From Planctomycetota bacterium (GTDB lineage Bacteria > Planctomycetota > SZUA-567 > H5-PLA8), in the NCBI GenBank assembly GCA_015075375.1, contig JABTUM010000001.1, positions 2,723,201-2,787,200 of the forward strand: a stretch of DNA of 64,000 nucleotides. Direction: 5' to 3'. The notes beneath the pieces were generated by a model, which was given only the letters and a program-made list of their open reading frames with translations, was not told where the DNA came from and did no database searches. This document shows positions 43,602 through 51,938 of this stretch, in pieces. The translations under genes were made by a program, and so were the position numbers. Positions within the stretch are counted from its first letter, which is position 1; every line of letters begins with the position of its first letter.

Positions 43602-45758
43602 TCAACTGATCCTGATCACGTGCCCTTCACGATGGTTCTTAAGGATGAAGATGAGGACCCAAAGCACCGCGGCCAGGGCCTCGCCAACGACCATGCCGAT
43701 GAAAAAGCGCCGTGCGGCGGAATAGACGCGCATCCCGCCGTATTTGCTGATCCCGAATTTAAACAGCCAGCCCAGAAAGAAGCTGAACCAGAGCATGTCG
43801 TGAGGAAACCAGGCCATCCACATCACGTAGCCCGCCGGATGCGGCCACCAGAAGATAAAGCGCCGCAGCACCGTGAAGCCCGCCATGACCAGCCCGCCCA
43901 CGCCGATCCAGGTGAGCTTAATCGTGTCGCTGCGCGCTTCCTTGGGAATCTCCTCCGGCGGGATGCTCTTTCCGCTTTGGGCCGCTTGGGCCTGCTTCTT
44001 TTCCCATGCCTCCACCTTCGAGGACACTTTCCCGATCGTCCCGAACTCGCTCTGCGGATAGCCGTTGAAGAACCAGCCGAAGGTATTGGCGCCGCCCTTG
44101 GTATAGACCGTGTTCAGGAAGGTGAAGAAGCTCAGGCCAAAGGTGAGCATGATAGCGAGGCCCATGCCGCGGAAGACCGTCCGCTTGCGCAATCCGGTCA
44201 GGCCCGAGAGGTGCAAAGCGTTCAGGAGCCCCGGCAGCGGGACGATGCGGAACCAGTCGGCCGTGAAGATGCGGTCCCAGACGAACAGCCGCACCACTTG
44301 GGCCTGCCCCAGCGCCGCGGGGGAAGCGGCGAAGTTCAGCAGGTGGATCGGGAAGTCGTAGAACTGCGCGGCGAAGACGCCGGCTTCGGCGATCAGCCGC
44401 GCCAGCCCGATCATCACCAGCACGAAGAGCAGCAGGATCGTGATGGCCCAGAACGGCCCCACGCCGAACCAATAAAGCCACGCCACGGTTCCCGCGAAAC
44501 ACAGGACCAGTCCGGCCCAAAGCGACCGCGGCGAGAGGTCGCCTTCACGCGCTTCGTAGCTTTCGCGGCCCAACGCTTGGCGCAGCGTCTTGCCCAGTTC
44601 GCCGCGCGCCGCCCATAAACCGACGAGCACCAGCATCAGGAGCGCGCCGCTGCCCTGGCCCACACGGGCGTCGGCCACCACGCCTTGCCCGTACGCCGGC
44701 GCGAAGATCAGGTTGCTCAGCTTCATCACGCCGTAGAAGAACCAGAGACTGAATGCGACTTCCAGCGAGAGGAGGAACGTCAGCCCCACGATGGACGGGA
44801 AGATGTGCATATGCAGCGTGCCGATCTGGCTCCACGGCGGTTCGGTAAGGTACTTGCCGTTCAGTCCCGGGTTCATCAGCGGGAGTTCGGGAATGTTCGG
44901 ATAGAACGAACTCATAGAGTTCCACGAATGGATCAGCAGCGTGATTCCGATGCCCCACAGCGCGATGCGATCTTTCAAGAAGGGTTTGTCCTCGGAGCCG
45001 GTTTGACCGTAGCCCGAGAACATCTCGAAAGGCACCTGCGCCACCGGAAAAGGCAGCCGCTCCTGGTCGCTCCAGCGTTTGGAGAGCAACCCCGCGATGC
45101 TGAACCAGAGCCCGTACATCAAAGCCACGACGACCAGCCAGCGCGCATACGGCCAAGCCCAGGCTTCCCAAGGCACCGACTGCCCCGGCGGGAGGCCGGT
45201 GTAGAACCATTCCACCGGGCGCGGTCCGGCAGCATCGGCGCTCGCGGGATCCATCGGGAAGAACCCGGCGGTCAGGAACGGCTGCACGGTCTCCACCCAG
45301 CCGTTCTCGGGCCGCGCGTGAAAATAGCCGCCCGTCATTCCGGTGCTCCAGAACGCCCAGAAGCCCACGCCGGGAATCGTGTACGTCACCATCGTCATGC
45401 AGAAGACCAGCGTCAGGTCCTGCCGCGTCAGTCCCCAGTGCTTGCCCACCAGCAGCGTGGCGATCTGCGCCGTCAGCAAGATGCCGAAGACGAGCGTCAC
45501 CGAGAGCATCGGGAAAGCGTTGAATGAGAGAGGCGTCCCGCGCATCACGAAATCGGCGTATGGAATGAATGCGGCGATGCCGCCGGTGGCCAGCAAGCCC
45601 AGCATCCAGCCGCGCCAAGTCGCACCTTCGGCCTTCACGCCGGCGCCGAGCTGGCGCTCGAGTTCTGTCAGGGCGATGCGCGGGCCCAAGCGAAAACGGC
45701 CGGCCGGTGCGGCGTCGCTGGAGGATTCGGGTTCGGAGTGCGGTTCGGGTTCGCTCAT
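43602..45758 (-). CDS. DUF6785/DUF6784-type polytopic membrane protein, copy 2
   Basis: 718-aa paralogue of its two neighbours, collinear over the whole length. Distinguishing segments are ATWRGWMLGLLATGG, HARPENGWVETVQPFLTAGF and KYGGMRVYSAARRFFIGMVV near the end. Like copy 3 it has the periplasmic-looking FYTGLPPGQSVPWEAW loop and the RRFIFWWPHPAGYVMWMAW helix. The C-terminus is LKNHREGHVIRIS, basic and short. It lies 103 bp upstream of copy 3 and 28 bp downstream of copy 1, so the three are probably one transcript. The conserved Arg, Asp and Trp residues within the membrane part suggest a transporter, but the substrate is unknown. Confidence 0.75.
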   Translation of the reverse strand: MSEPEPHSEPESSSDAAPAGRFRLGPRIALTELERQLGAGVKAEGATWRGWMLGLLATGGIAAFIPYADFVMRGTPLSFNAFPMLSVTLVFGILLTAQIATLLVGKHWGLTRQDLTLVFCMTMVTYTIPGVGFWAFWSTGMTGGYFHARPENGWVETVQPFLTAGFFPMDPASADAAGPRPVEWFYTGLPPGQSVPWEAWAWPYARWLVVVALMYGLWFSIAGLLSKRWSDQERLPFPVAQVPFEMFSGYGQTGSEDKPFLKDRIALWGIGITLLIHSWNSMSSFYPNIPELPLMNPGLNGKYLTEPPWSQIGTLHMHIFPSIVGLTFLLSLEVAFSLWFFYGVMKLSNLIFAPAYGQGVVADARVGQGSGALLMLVLVGLWAARGELGKTLRQALGRESYEAREGDLSPRSLWAGLVLCFAGTVAWLYWFGVGPFWAITILLLFVLVMIGLARLIAEAGVFAAQFYDFPIHLLNFAASPAALGQAQVVRLFVWDRIFTADWFRIVPLPGLLNALHLSGLTGLRKRTVFRGMGLAIMLTFGLSFFTFLNTVYTKGGANTFGWFFNGYPQSEFGTIGKVSSKVEAWEKKQAQAAQSGKSIPPEEIPKEARSDTIKLTWIGVGGLVMAGFTVLRRFIFWWPHPAGYVMWMAWFPHDMLWFSFFLGWLFKFGISKYGGMRVYSAARRFFIGMVVGEALAAVLWVLIFILKNHREGHVIRIS

Positions 45759-45786
45759 CGTGCTCGAAAGTTATCGGGTCCAGGGC

Positions 45787-47937
45787 TCAACTGATCCAGA
45801 TCGCGCGGCCGTCCTTGGTGCCGGCCAGCAAGTACACGAGACCCCAAACCGCCGCGGCCAGCGCTTCGCCCACGATCATGCCGATGAAGAAGCGACGGGC
45901 GGCGGTATAGACCCGCATGCCGCCGTACTTGGCGATGCACCACTTGCACGCCCAGCCCAGGAAAAAGCTGAACCACAGGCAAGCGATCGGGAATGATGCC
46001 ATCCACATCACGTACCCCGCCGGATGCGGAAACCAGAACACGAACTGGCGCAGAATCATAATCAGCGACATCACCGCGCCGCCGGCGCCGATCCAGGCCA
46101 GTTTTGAGGTCGCCACGCGCGCTTCCGTGGGGGCTTCGCTTTCCGGCGCCTGTTTTCCTTCCTTTTCCGTATCCGCTATTTTCTTTTCCCACGCCTGCAC
46201 GCGGCTGCTTGTGCGCGCATAGCTGTTCATGTCCATCTCGGGTTGATTCTTGTAGAAGTACCCGAATTCCGTCGCGCCGCCCGACGTGTAGGTCGTATTC
46301 AAGACCACGAAAAAGCCCAAGCCCAGGCTCAGCGCTACGCCCAAGGCGATCCCCCCCATGGCCGATTTCCGGCGCAGGCCCAACTGGCCGGCCAGATGCA
46401 GCCCGTTGACGATATTCGGCAGCGGCACGATGCGGAACCAGTCGCTGGTGAAGACTCGGTTGAACGTCAGTAGCGGGACGACGTTCTGCGCGCCCATGGC
46501 CGCCGGAGGGACGACGTAGTTCAGCAGATGAATCGGGAAGTCGTACACCTGCGCCGCCACGATCCCGGCTTCCGCCACCAGCCGAGCCAATCCGGTCATG
46601 ACGATCATGAACAGCAGCACCATGGCGATCGCGTAGCCCAAGTCGATGCCGTACCAGATCAGCCAAGCCACCGCGCCGAAGAAACTCACGGCCAGCAGCA
46701 CCCACAAACTCCGCGAAGTCGGATCGCCCGGCTGCGCCGTCTCGGGTTCCCGGCCCAGCGCCTGCCGCAGCGAACGGCCCAGCTCGCTGCGCGCCGCCCA
46801 GACCCCCAGCAGCACGAGCATCAAGAGCGCGCCGGTCCCTTGGTTGATGTAGGTCTGATCCACCGTCTCGGCGCCGTGCATGGGCACGAAGATGAAATTG
46901 GCCAGCTTCTGCAGCGCGTAAAAGAACCAGAGGCTGAAGGCGACTTCCAGCGAGAGCAGGAAGGTCAGTCCCACGATGGTCGGGAAAATGTGCATGTGCA
47001 ATCCGCCCAGCGCGTTCCAGGGCGGCTCGGTGAGGTACTTTGCCTGAAGGTTCCAATTGCGCAGCGGCAGTTCGGGCATATGGCCCATGTAGGTTCCGGC
47101 CGCATTGTAGCTCTGCAATAGAAAGGTCAGCACCAGCCCCCAAAGGGCGATCCGGTCGGTGAGGAACGGCTTGCTTGGGGTGCCCGAATCCCCGAAGGGG
47201 CGCAGCATCACTTCGGGCACCTGAGCGACCGGGAAGGCCAGGCGTTCCTGGTTCGACCAGCGTTGGATCAGCAGCCCCGCGATGGCGAACCACAAGCCGT
47301 ACATGCACGCGACGACCACCATCCAGCGCGCGAACGGCCCCGTCCACGCACTCCACGGGATCTCCTTTCCCTCCGGCAGTCCCGTGTAGAACCACTCCAC
47401 CGGCCGCGGTCCCGGGTCGTTCGGGTCGGCGGGGTCGCGCACGAAAAAATCGGGGCTTTGGTGCGGCAACAGCAGGTTTTCGAAGTCGTTCGCCGAAGAT
47501 GCGTAATGATCGGCCGCGGTCATCTGGGTGCTCCAGAAGCTGAAGAACCCCGCTCCCGGAATCGCGTACATCACCATGGTCATGCAAAAGACGAGCGTCA
47601 GGTCCTGCCGCGTCAGCCCGAAGGCCCGCCCGCAGACGGTGAGGCCGGCCAGCAGCACGAGGGTCAGCGCCACCGAGAGCATCGGGAATGCGGCGTAGGA
47701 GAAGGTGGAGCCGCGATAGACGAAATCGGAATAAGGAATCAGCCACGTGATGCCGACAACAGCCAGGGTGCCCAACAGCCAGCCGCGCCAAGTCGCGCCT
47801 TCGGCGCCTTGAGTGGACTTCGATTCGAGGTCGGCCTGTTCCCGCGCCAACCGCGGCCCCAATCGGTAATCCAGGGTGCCGCCTGCGCCAGCGGGCTCCG
47901 CAGTGCCGGGAGCGTTCGTTTCGTCGTGATCAGCCAT
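45787..47937 (-). CDS. DUF6785/DUF6784-type polytopic membrane protein, copy 1
   Basis: 716 aa, first of three tandem copies. Unlike copies 2 and 3, its ARPEN loop reads SSANDFENLLLPHQSPDFF; otherwise all landmarks are present (ATWRGWLLGTLAVVG, MVMYAIPGAGFFSFWST, FYTGLPEGKEIPWSAW, LRRKSAMGGIALG, RQFVFWFPHPAGYVMWM). The N-terminal 45 residues are Gly/Ala-rich and polar. No adjacent ATPase, substrate-binding protein or enzyme is present, so the copies may work as separate secondary transporters or as subunits of one complex. ATG 47937 lacks a strong SD. The promoter probably lies in 47938-48084, shared with the divergent MscS gene. Confidence 0.75.
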   Translation of the reverse strand: MADHDETNAPGTAEPAGAGGTLDYRLGPRLAREQADLESKSTQGAEGATWRGWLLGTLAVVGITWLIPYSDFVYRGSTFSYAAFPMLSVALTLVLLAGLTVCGRAFGLTRQDLTLVFCMTMVMYAIPGAGFFSFWSTQMTAADHYASSANDFENLLLPHQSPDFFVRDPADPNDPGPRPVEWFYTGLPEGKEIPWSAWTGPFARWMVVVACMYGLWFAIAGLLIQRWSNQERLAFPVAQVPEVMLRPFGDSGTPSKPFLTDRIALWGLVLTFLLQSYNAAGTYMGHMPELPLRNWNLQAKYLTEPPWNALGGLHMHIFPTIVGLTFLLSLEVAFSLWFFYALQKLANFIFVPMHGAETVDQTYINQGTGALLMLVLLGVWAARSELGRSLRQALGREPETAQPGDPTSRSLWVLLAVSFFGAVAWLIWYGIDLGYAIAMVLLFMIVMTGLARLVAEAGIVAAQVYDFPIHLLNYVVPPAAMGAQNVVPLLTFNRVFTSDWFRIVPLPNIVNGLHLAGQLGLRRKSAMGGIALGVALSLGLGFFVVLNTTYTSGGATEFGYFYKNQPEMDMNSYARTSSRVQAWEKKIADTEKEGKQAPESEAPTEARVATSKLAWIGAGGAVMSLIMILRQFVFWFPHPAGYVMWMASFPIACLWFSFFLGWACKWCIAKYGGMRVYTAARRFFIGMIVGEALAAAVWGLVYLLAGTKDGRAIWIS

Positions 47938-48084
47938 GAATGATGTCTACCCCGTATACCTCGCCCAAGCGCCATCGCAAGCTCTGGCAGGGATTAGGTT
48001 AAAAGGCGACAGGCCGCGCCGCGGCGCGAAATAGGTTCAATCCTGCTTACATCCCGAAAGCGGGCGCGTTATCTTGAGTGGGCC

Positions 48085-48948
48085 ATGGACCTCATTCTGG
48101 ATATCCTGCGCGACCCGAAGGTGCTCGCGACGATCGAGATTTTTGTCGTCGCGTTCCTCGTGGTGGTGCTGGCGCGCTCGGTGCTGCGCCGGAGCAGCCT
48201 GCCGCCGGACCTGAAAGTCCGGATTCGGTCCCTGATTGCCAGCGGCGCCTTCTTTATCGCCATCGCGATCCTGTTCAGCATCTGGGCGGATACGGTTCGC
48301 GAACTGCTGGTCGCGCTGACTGCCTTTGCCGTGGCGGGGGTGATCGGCAGCAAGGAGATGATCCTGTGCGTGCTGGGCTGGGTCTATAAAGTCTTTTCGA
48401 ATACGCACCATACGGGCGACCGGATCCAAGTGGGCGATTTGCGCGGCGACGTAGTCGCCGTGCGGATCCTCAGCAGCACGCTGGCCGAGGTGGATAAGCA
48501 GACCGAGCAGAGCACCGGGCGGCTGGTCACGCTGCCTCACGCGCTCCTGCTGACCATGCCCTGCTACAACGAATCGCAGGGCGAAGGCTTTCGCTGGCTT
48601 GAGTTCAGCGTACCGGTGAACGATGCGGCGGAAGTCGGCCTTGCGCGCGAGGTTCTGGAGAAGGTCGTAGAGCCGATCCACCGCGAACATCGTGACACCA
48701 TTGTTCGGCGCAAGGATGAACTCGAAGAAGGCTTCGCGGTCAACGTACGCACCATCGAGCCCAAGGTGTATCTTTCGGTGGAAAGCGGAAAGCCCCTCCT
48801 GATGCTGCGTATGCCGGTCTTGCCGCGGCGGTTGCGCGATACCAAAGATCGATTGGCGAACGACTACTTCCGCGAACTTTCTGTGGCTCAGGCCAAAATG
48901 ACCTCCAGCGAGCCCGCTAATCTCAAGAAAGAAGCCCCCTCAAATTAG
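48085..48948 (+). CDS. MscS-family mechanosensitive ion channel
   Basis: 287 aa. Three membrane segments precede the family core: IEIFVVAFLVVVLARSVL, IRSLIASGAFFIAIAILFSI, then the pore helix area VALTAFAVAGVIGSKEMILC. The cytoplasmic beta domain signature follows (HTGDRIQVGDLRGDVVAVRI), with VTLPHALLLTMP where MscS has its IPN-type segment. Length matches small MscS. It protects against hypo-osmotic shock by opening under membrane tension. Divergent from the DUF6785 triplet; followed by an AT-rich gap. Confidence 0.86.
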   Translation: MDLILDILRDPKVLATIEIFVVAFLVVVLARSVLRRSSLPPDLKVRIRSLIASGAFFIAIAILFSIWADTVRELLVALTAFAVAGVIGSKEMILCVLGWVYKVFSNTHHTGDRIQVGDLRGDVVAVRILSSTLAEVDKQTEQSTGRLVTLPHALLLTMPCYNESQGEGFRWLEFSVPVNDAAEVGLAREVLEKVVEPIHREHRDTIVRRKDELEEGFAVNVRTIEPKVYLSVESGKPLLMLRMPVLPRRLRDTKDRLANDYFRELSVAQAKMTSSEPANLKKEAPSN

Positions 48949-49092
48949 GATTTTATGCGGTTACTGGTCAACCTAATTTATCAAAGTGATATTTAGGCAA
49001 CGAGACGCTTTAATTTTATAACCACTTATTATTTATAGTCTTAAATAGCATTATGAAACAAGGAACTCCGCCTATCCTGCATGGCCTCCATT

Positions 49093-49105
49093 TTGATTAA
49101 ATCAA
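49093..49105. promoter_or_regulatory. Perfect 13-bp palindrome in an AT-rich leader
   Basis: TTGATT-A-AATCAA lies 84 bp before the small gene at 49189. It sits at the end of an AT-rich block (48949-49105) that contrasts with the GC-rich surroundings and probably carries that gene's promoter. Operator function is inferred from symmetry and place only. Confidence 0.4.
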
Positions 49106-49188
49106 TCTTTGGGTCAAAGTCGGCTCGACCTTGGGCCCGCCCAATGGCCAGTGCCGGACGACGGTGCGATCAAGAGGGAGCTTTAGAT

Positions 49189-49455
49189 ATGTATCGAATC
49201 TACGTTCCGCATTGGGTAGGTCGAAAGGTGGAGGATCGCTTGATCGCGTCCATGCCTGAAGCGCTGGCGACGGCTCAATCGATTGCCGCGGAATTGCAGT
49301 ACGAATGCCTGGTTATTCGCACCAATCAGCAGGGATACGGTCAGGTGGTGGCGGTGGTGGAATCGGGCGGGCAGGTTCGCGACGTGACGGGTCCAGGGGA
49401 CGGGTCGTCGCCGGCTGCGCGTTGGGCTTGCTCGAACCCCGCATCTTTGGGATGA
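49189..49455 (+). CDS. Small protein of unknown function
   Basis: 88 aa, beginning YRIYVPHWVGRKVEDRLIAS. A helix-rich middle (MPEALATAQSIAAELQYECL) and a strand (GQVVAVVESGG) give an alpha/beta look; the last 20 residues are low complexity. No family is recognised. GAGGGAG lies 11 nt upstream of ATG 49189, and the codon use matches the genome, which together support it as real. The response regulator starts 53 bp downstream, so co-transcription is likely. The upstream open frame to 49081 is AT-rich and lacks a better SD, so it was not used. Confidence 0.55.
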   Translation: MYRIYVPHWVGRKVEDRLIASMPEALATAQSIAAELQYECLVIRTNQQGYGQVVAVVESGGQVRDVTGPGDGSSPAARWACSNPASLG

Positions 49456-49508
49456 TGGTTCGGCGCGGCAGGATGCGCCGCGCCGGCTGAATACGAGAGT
49501 CCGCAACC

Positions 49509-50096
49509 TTGAAGATATTAATCGCTGACGACGAACCCATCAGCCTCAAGTTCCTGGAGAGCCAGTTGCGCCGTTGGGGGCATGAGACGGTGGTGGCGCG
49601 CGACGGCCAGCAGGCTTGGGATCTCTTCAATCAGGATCCCAGTTTGGGGCTGGCGGTGCTGGACGTGCGGATGCCGCGGATCGACGGGCTGGAACTGTGC
49701 CGGCGGCTTCGGGCGGACGAGCGCTTCAAGACCCTCTACCTCATTTTTCTGACCGGGCTGGCCGACAAAAAGGACCTCGTGGAGGGCCTCGACGCCGGCG
49801 CCAACGACTACGTGATCAAGCCGTTCGACCCGACCGAGTTGCGGGCGCGGATCGCGATCGGCGAGCGCATGGTCAACTTGATGCACGAGCTGCAGCGATC
49901 GCATGCCGAGATCCGGCAGTTGGCGACGTTGCTGCCGGTCTGCGCGTGGTGCCGCAAGGTCCGCAACGACGACGGCTATTGGAACGACTTGCAGCTCTAT
50001 ATCGTCGATACGCTGGGCACGAAGATCACGCACGGGATCTGCCCGTCGTGCAAGAACGAGCAGATGAAGAAGCTGACGCCCAAGAAAAAGACCTGA
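49509..50096 (+). CDS. Response regulator with C-terminal CxxC...CxxC module
   Basis: 195 aa. The receiver domain (about 1-120) has the acidic pair in IADDEP, phospho-acceptor Asp52 in VLDVRMPRIDG, Thr in LTGLAD and Lys104 in VIKPFDP. A short coiled coil (MVNLMHELQRSHAEIRQLAT) then leads to LLPVCAWCRKVRNDDGYWND and THGICPSCKNEQ. The four Cys (145, 148, 178, 181) could bind zinc. This Cys-pair ending is common after PAS, GAF or receiver domains in environmental bacteria, but its output is not established. No histidine kinase is adjacent, so the partner is elsewhere. Confidence 0.9.
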   Translation: MKILIADDEPISLKFLESQLRRWGHETVVARDGQQAWDLFNQDPSLGLAVLDVRMPRIDGLELCRRLRADERFKTLYLIFLTGLADKKDLVEGLDAGANDYVIKPFDPTELRARIAIGERMVNLMHELQRSHAEIRQLATLLPVCAWCRKVRNDDGYWNDLQLYIVDTLGTKITHGICPSCKNEQMKKLTPKKKT

Positions 50097-50131
50097 CTTG
50101 GCGCGGCGGGTCCGGCGGATACGCTGCGTGC

Positions 50132-50779
50132 GTGTGTTCCCGCGCTGAAAAAGCCGTGCTGCTGCTGGCGTATGCGCTCACCTTTGGCGCGCTGGCGATT
50201 CATCCCCGCGAACGCGACGCTTGGGCGCTCGAGAACCTCGTCCCCTTCCTCGAATTGCTGGCCTGCGCGATCTACTACCGCTGGGTGGAACTGACGCGCG
50301 CGAGCTACGTGCTGATCTTCGTGCATCTCGTGGTCCAGATGATCGGCGGTCATTACACCTACGCCGAGGTGCCGCTGTTCAACTGGCTGCGCGACGAGTT
50401 CGGCTGGTCGCGCAATCATTACGACCGCGTGGCCCATTTCGCCGTGGGTTTCTGCCTGTACGTGCCGGTGCGCGAGATTTGCCTGCGCCGTTCGCCGCTG
50501 GCGGGAAGCAAGGCCTGGACGTCTTTTTTCGTGTACAGCGTGCTGACGGCCGTGGCGGGCATCTGGGAAGTCTGGGAGTGGCTGGTCGCGGAATGGGCGT
50601 ACAGCGACTTGGGGACGGCGTACCTGGGCACGCAGGGCGATGCGTGGGACGCGCAGAAGGATATCCTGCTCGCGCCGGTGGGCGCGGTGGCCGCGGCGTT
50701 GCTTTTCACGCGCTGGCACAACCGGTTGCTTAAGGGGCTGCCGCAAAAATGGGAAGCTCGCCTCAAGGAGCCCGCATGA
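50132..50779 (+). CDS. DUF2238-type (YjdF-like) inner-membrane protein
   Basis: 215 aa with about six hydrophobic helices. Landmarks of the DUF2238 family are NLVPFLELLACAIYYRWVEL, HLVVQMIGGHYTYAEVPLFN, RNHYDRVAHFAVGF and the EVWEWLVAEWAYSD plus YLGTQGDAWDAQKDILL region, rich in conserved acidic and aromatic residues. Function of the family is unknown. GTG 50132 is the likely start; upstream codons in frame lie within the response-regulator end. Its stop overlaps the next ATG (ATGA), so it is translationally coupled to the alcohol dehydrogenase. Confidence 0.85.
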   Translation: MCSRAEKAVLLLAYALTFGALAIHPRERDAWALENLVPFLELLACAIYYRWVELTRASYVLIFVHLVVQMIGGHYTYAEVPLFNWLRDEFGWSRNHYDRVAHFAVGFCLYVPVREICLRRSPLAGSKAWTSFFVYSVLTAVAGIWEVWEWLVAEWAYSDLGTAYLGTQGDAWDAQKDILLAPVGAVAAALLFTRWHNRLLKGLPQKWEARLKEPA

Positions 50780-51876
50780 AGACGCGTGCCGCCGTACTCT
50801 TCGAGACCGGGCAGCCGTTCGCGATCGAGACGCTGGAACTGGAGCCGCCGCGCGCGCGGGAGGTGCTGGTGCGCGTGCAGGCCGCCGGGGTCTGCCACAG
50901 CGACTGGCACCTTGCCACGGGCGACACGAAGCATCCGCTGCCGGTGGTGCCGGGGCACGAAGGTTCCGGCGTGGTCGAAGCCGTCGGCTCCGAGGTGAGC
51001 GCCGTGAAGCCCGGCGACTTCGTCGCCTTGAACTGGGCGCCGTACTGCGGGAGCTGCTTTTACTGCACGCACGGGCGGCCGGCGTTGTGCGAAAGCTACG
51101 TCGAGCCGATCTGGAAGGGTTTGCAGATGGACGGTTCGACGCGCTGGACGCTGCGCGGGAAGCCGGTGCATCACTACTGCGCGCTTTCGTGCTTCAGCGA
51201 GTACGCCGTGGTGCCGGAAGCGAGCTGCGTGAAGCTCGAAGGATCGATCGATCCGCGCATCGCGGCTTTGATCGGCTGCGCGGTGACGACCGGAGTCGGC
51301 GCGGCGGTGAATACGGTGGCGCTGCCGGCGGGGGCAAGCGTCGCGGTCTTCGGCGCGGGCGGCGTGGGGAGTTGCATCGTGCTGGGCGCGAAGGCCGCCG
51401 GCGCGGGGACGGTGCTCGTGGTCGACCGCGCTCCGGAGAAGGCGGCGTTGGCCCAAGCGCTGGGCGCGGACGAAGTGCTGGAAGCGGGGGCCGGCGTGCC
51501 GGCCCAGATTCGGCAGCTTACGGGCGGGCGCGGCGCGGACTACGTGTTCGAGGCGGTCGGCCGGCCGGAAGTTCAGGAGCAGGCGCTGCGCTGCGCGCGC
51601 CCCGGCGGGACGGTGGTGCTGGTGGGTCTTTCGCCGATGGGCAGCGCGACGAACCTGCCTGGCGCGGTGATTACGCGGCGGGAGCTGACCGTGACGGGGA
51701 GCTACTACGGGACGTGCGAGCCGCGGCGCGATTTCGTGCGCTTCGCGGAGTGGCACCGGTCGGGCAAGCTGCCGCTGGAGAAGCTGATCACGCGCACGTA
51801 CAAGCTCGAGGAGATCAACGCGGCGTACGCCGATCTGCTGGCCGGGAAGCTGGCGCGGGGCGTGGTGGTGTTTTAG
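50776..51876 (+). CDS. Zinc-dependent alcohol dehydrogenase (class III-like MDR)
   Basis: 366 aa medium-chain dehydrogenase. Catalytic zinc ligands are Cys40 in AGVCHSDWH and His61-Glu62 in GHEGSGVV. The structural zinc lobe has four Cys at about 91, 94, 97 and 105 (CGSCFYCTHGRPALC). The Rossmann motif is VFGAGGVGSCIVLGAK, with VVDRAPEK suggesting NAD preference from the Asp after the second strand. The closing KLEEINAAYADLLAGKLARG is standard. This subgroup includes formaldehyde/S-hydroxymethyl and NDMA-dependent alcohol dehydrogenases. AAGGAG 5 nt upstream fixes ATG 50776. Confidence 0.92.
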   Translation: MKTRAAVLFETGQPFAIETLELEPPRAREVLVRVQAAGVCHSDWHLATGDTKHPLPVVPGHEGSGVVEAVGSEVSAVKPGDFVALNWAPYCGSCFYCTHGRPALCESYVEPIWKGLQMDGSTRWTLRGKPVHHYCALSCFSEYAVVPEASCVKLEGSIDPRIAALIGCAVTTGVGAAVNTVALPAGASVAVFGAGGVGSCIVLGAKAAGAGTVLVVDRAPEKAALAQALGADEVLEAGAGVPAQIRQLTGGRGADYVFEAVGRPEVQEQALRCARPGGTVVLVGLSPMGSATNLPGAVITRRELTVTGSYYGTCEPRRDFVRFAEWHRSGKLPLEKLITRTYKLEEINAAYADLLAGKLARGVVVF

Positions 51877-51938
51877 GCGCGCGAAAACGAACGTAATGCC
51901 TCTTATTTCATAAAGAGAGCTAGGGCCTGTAAGGGGCA

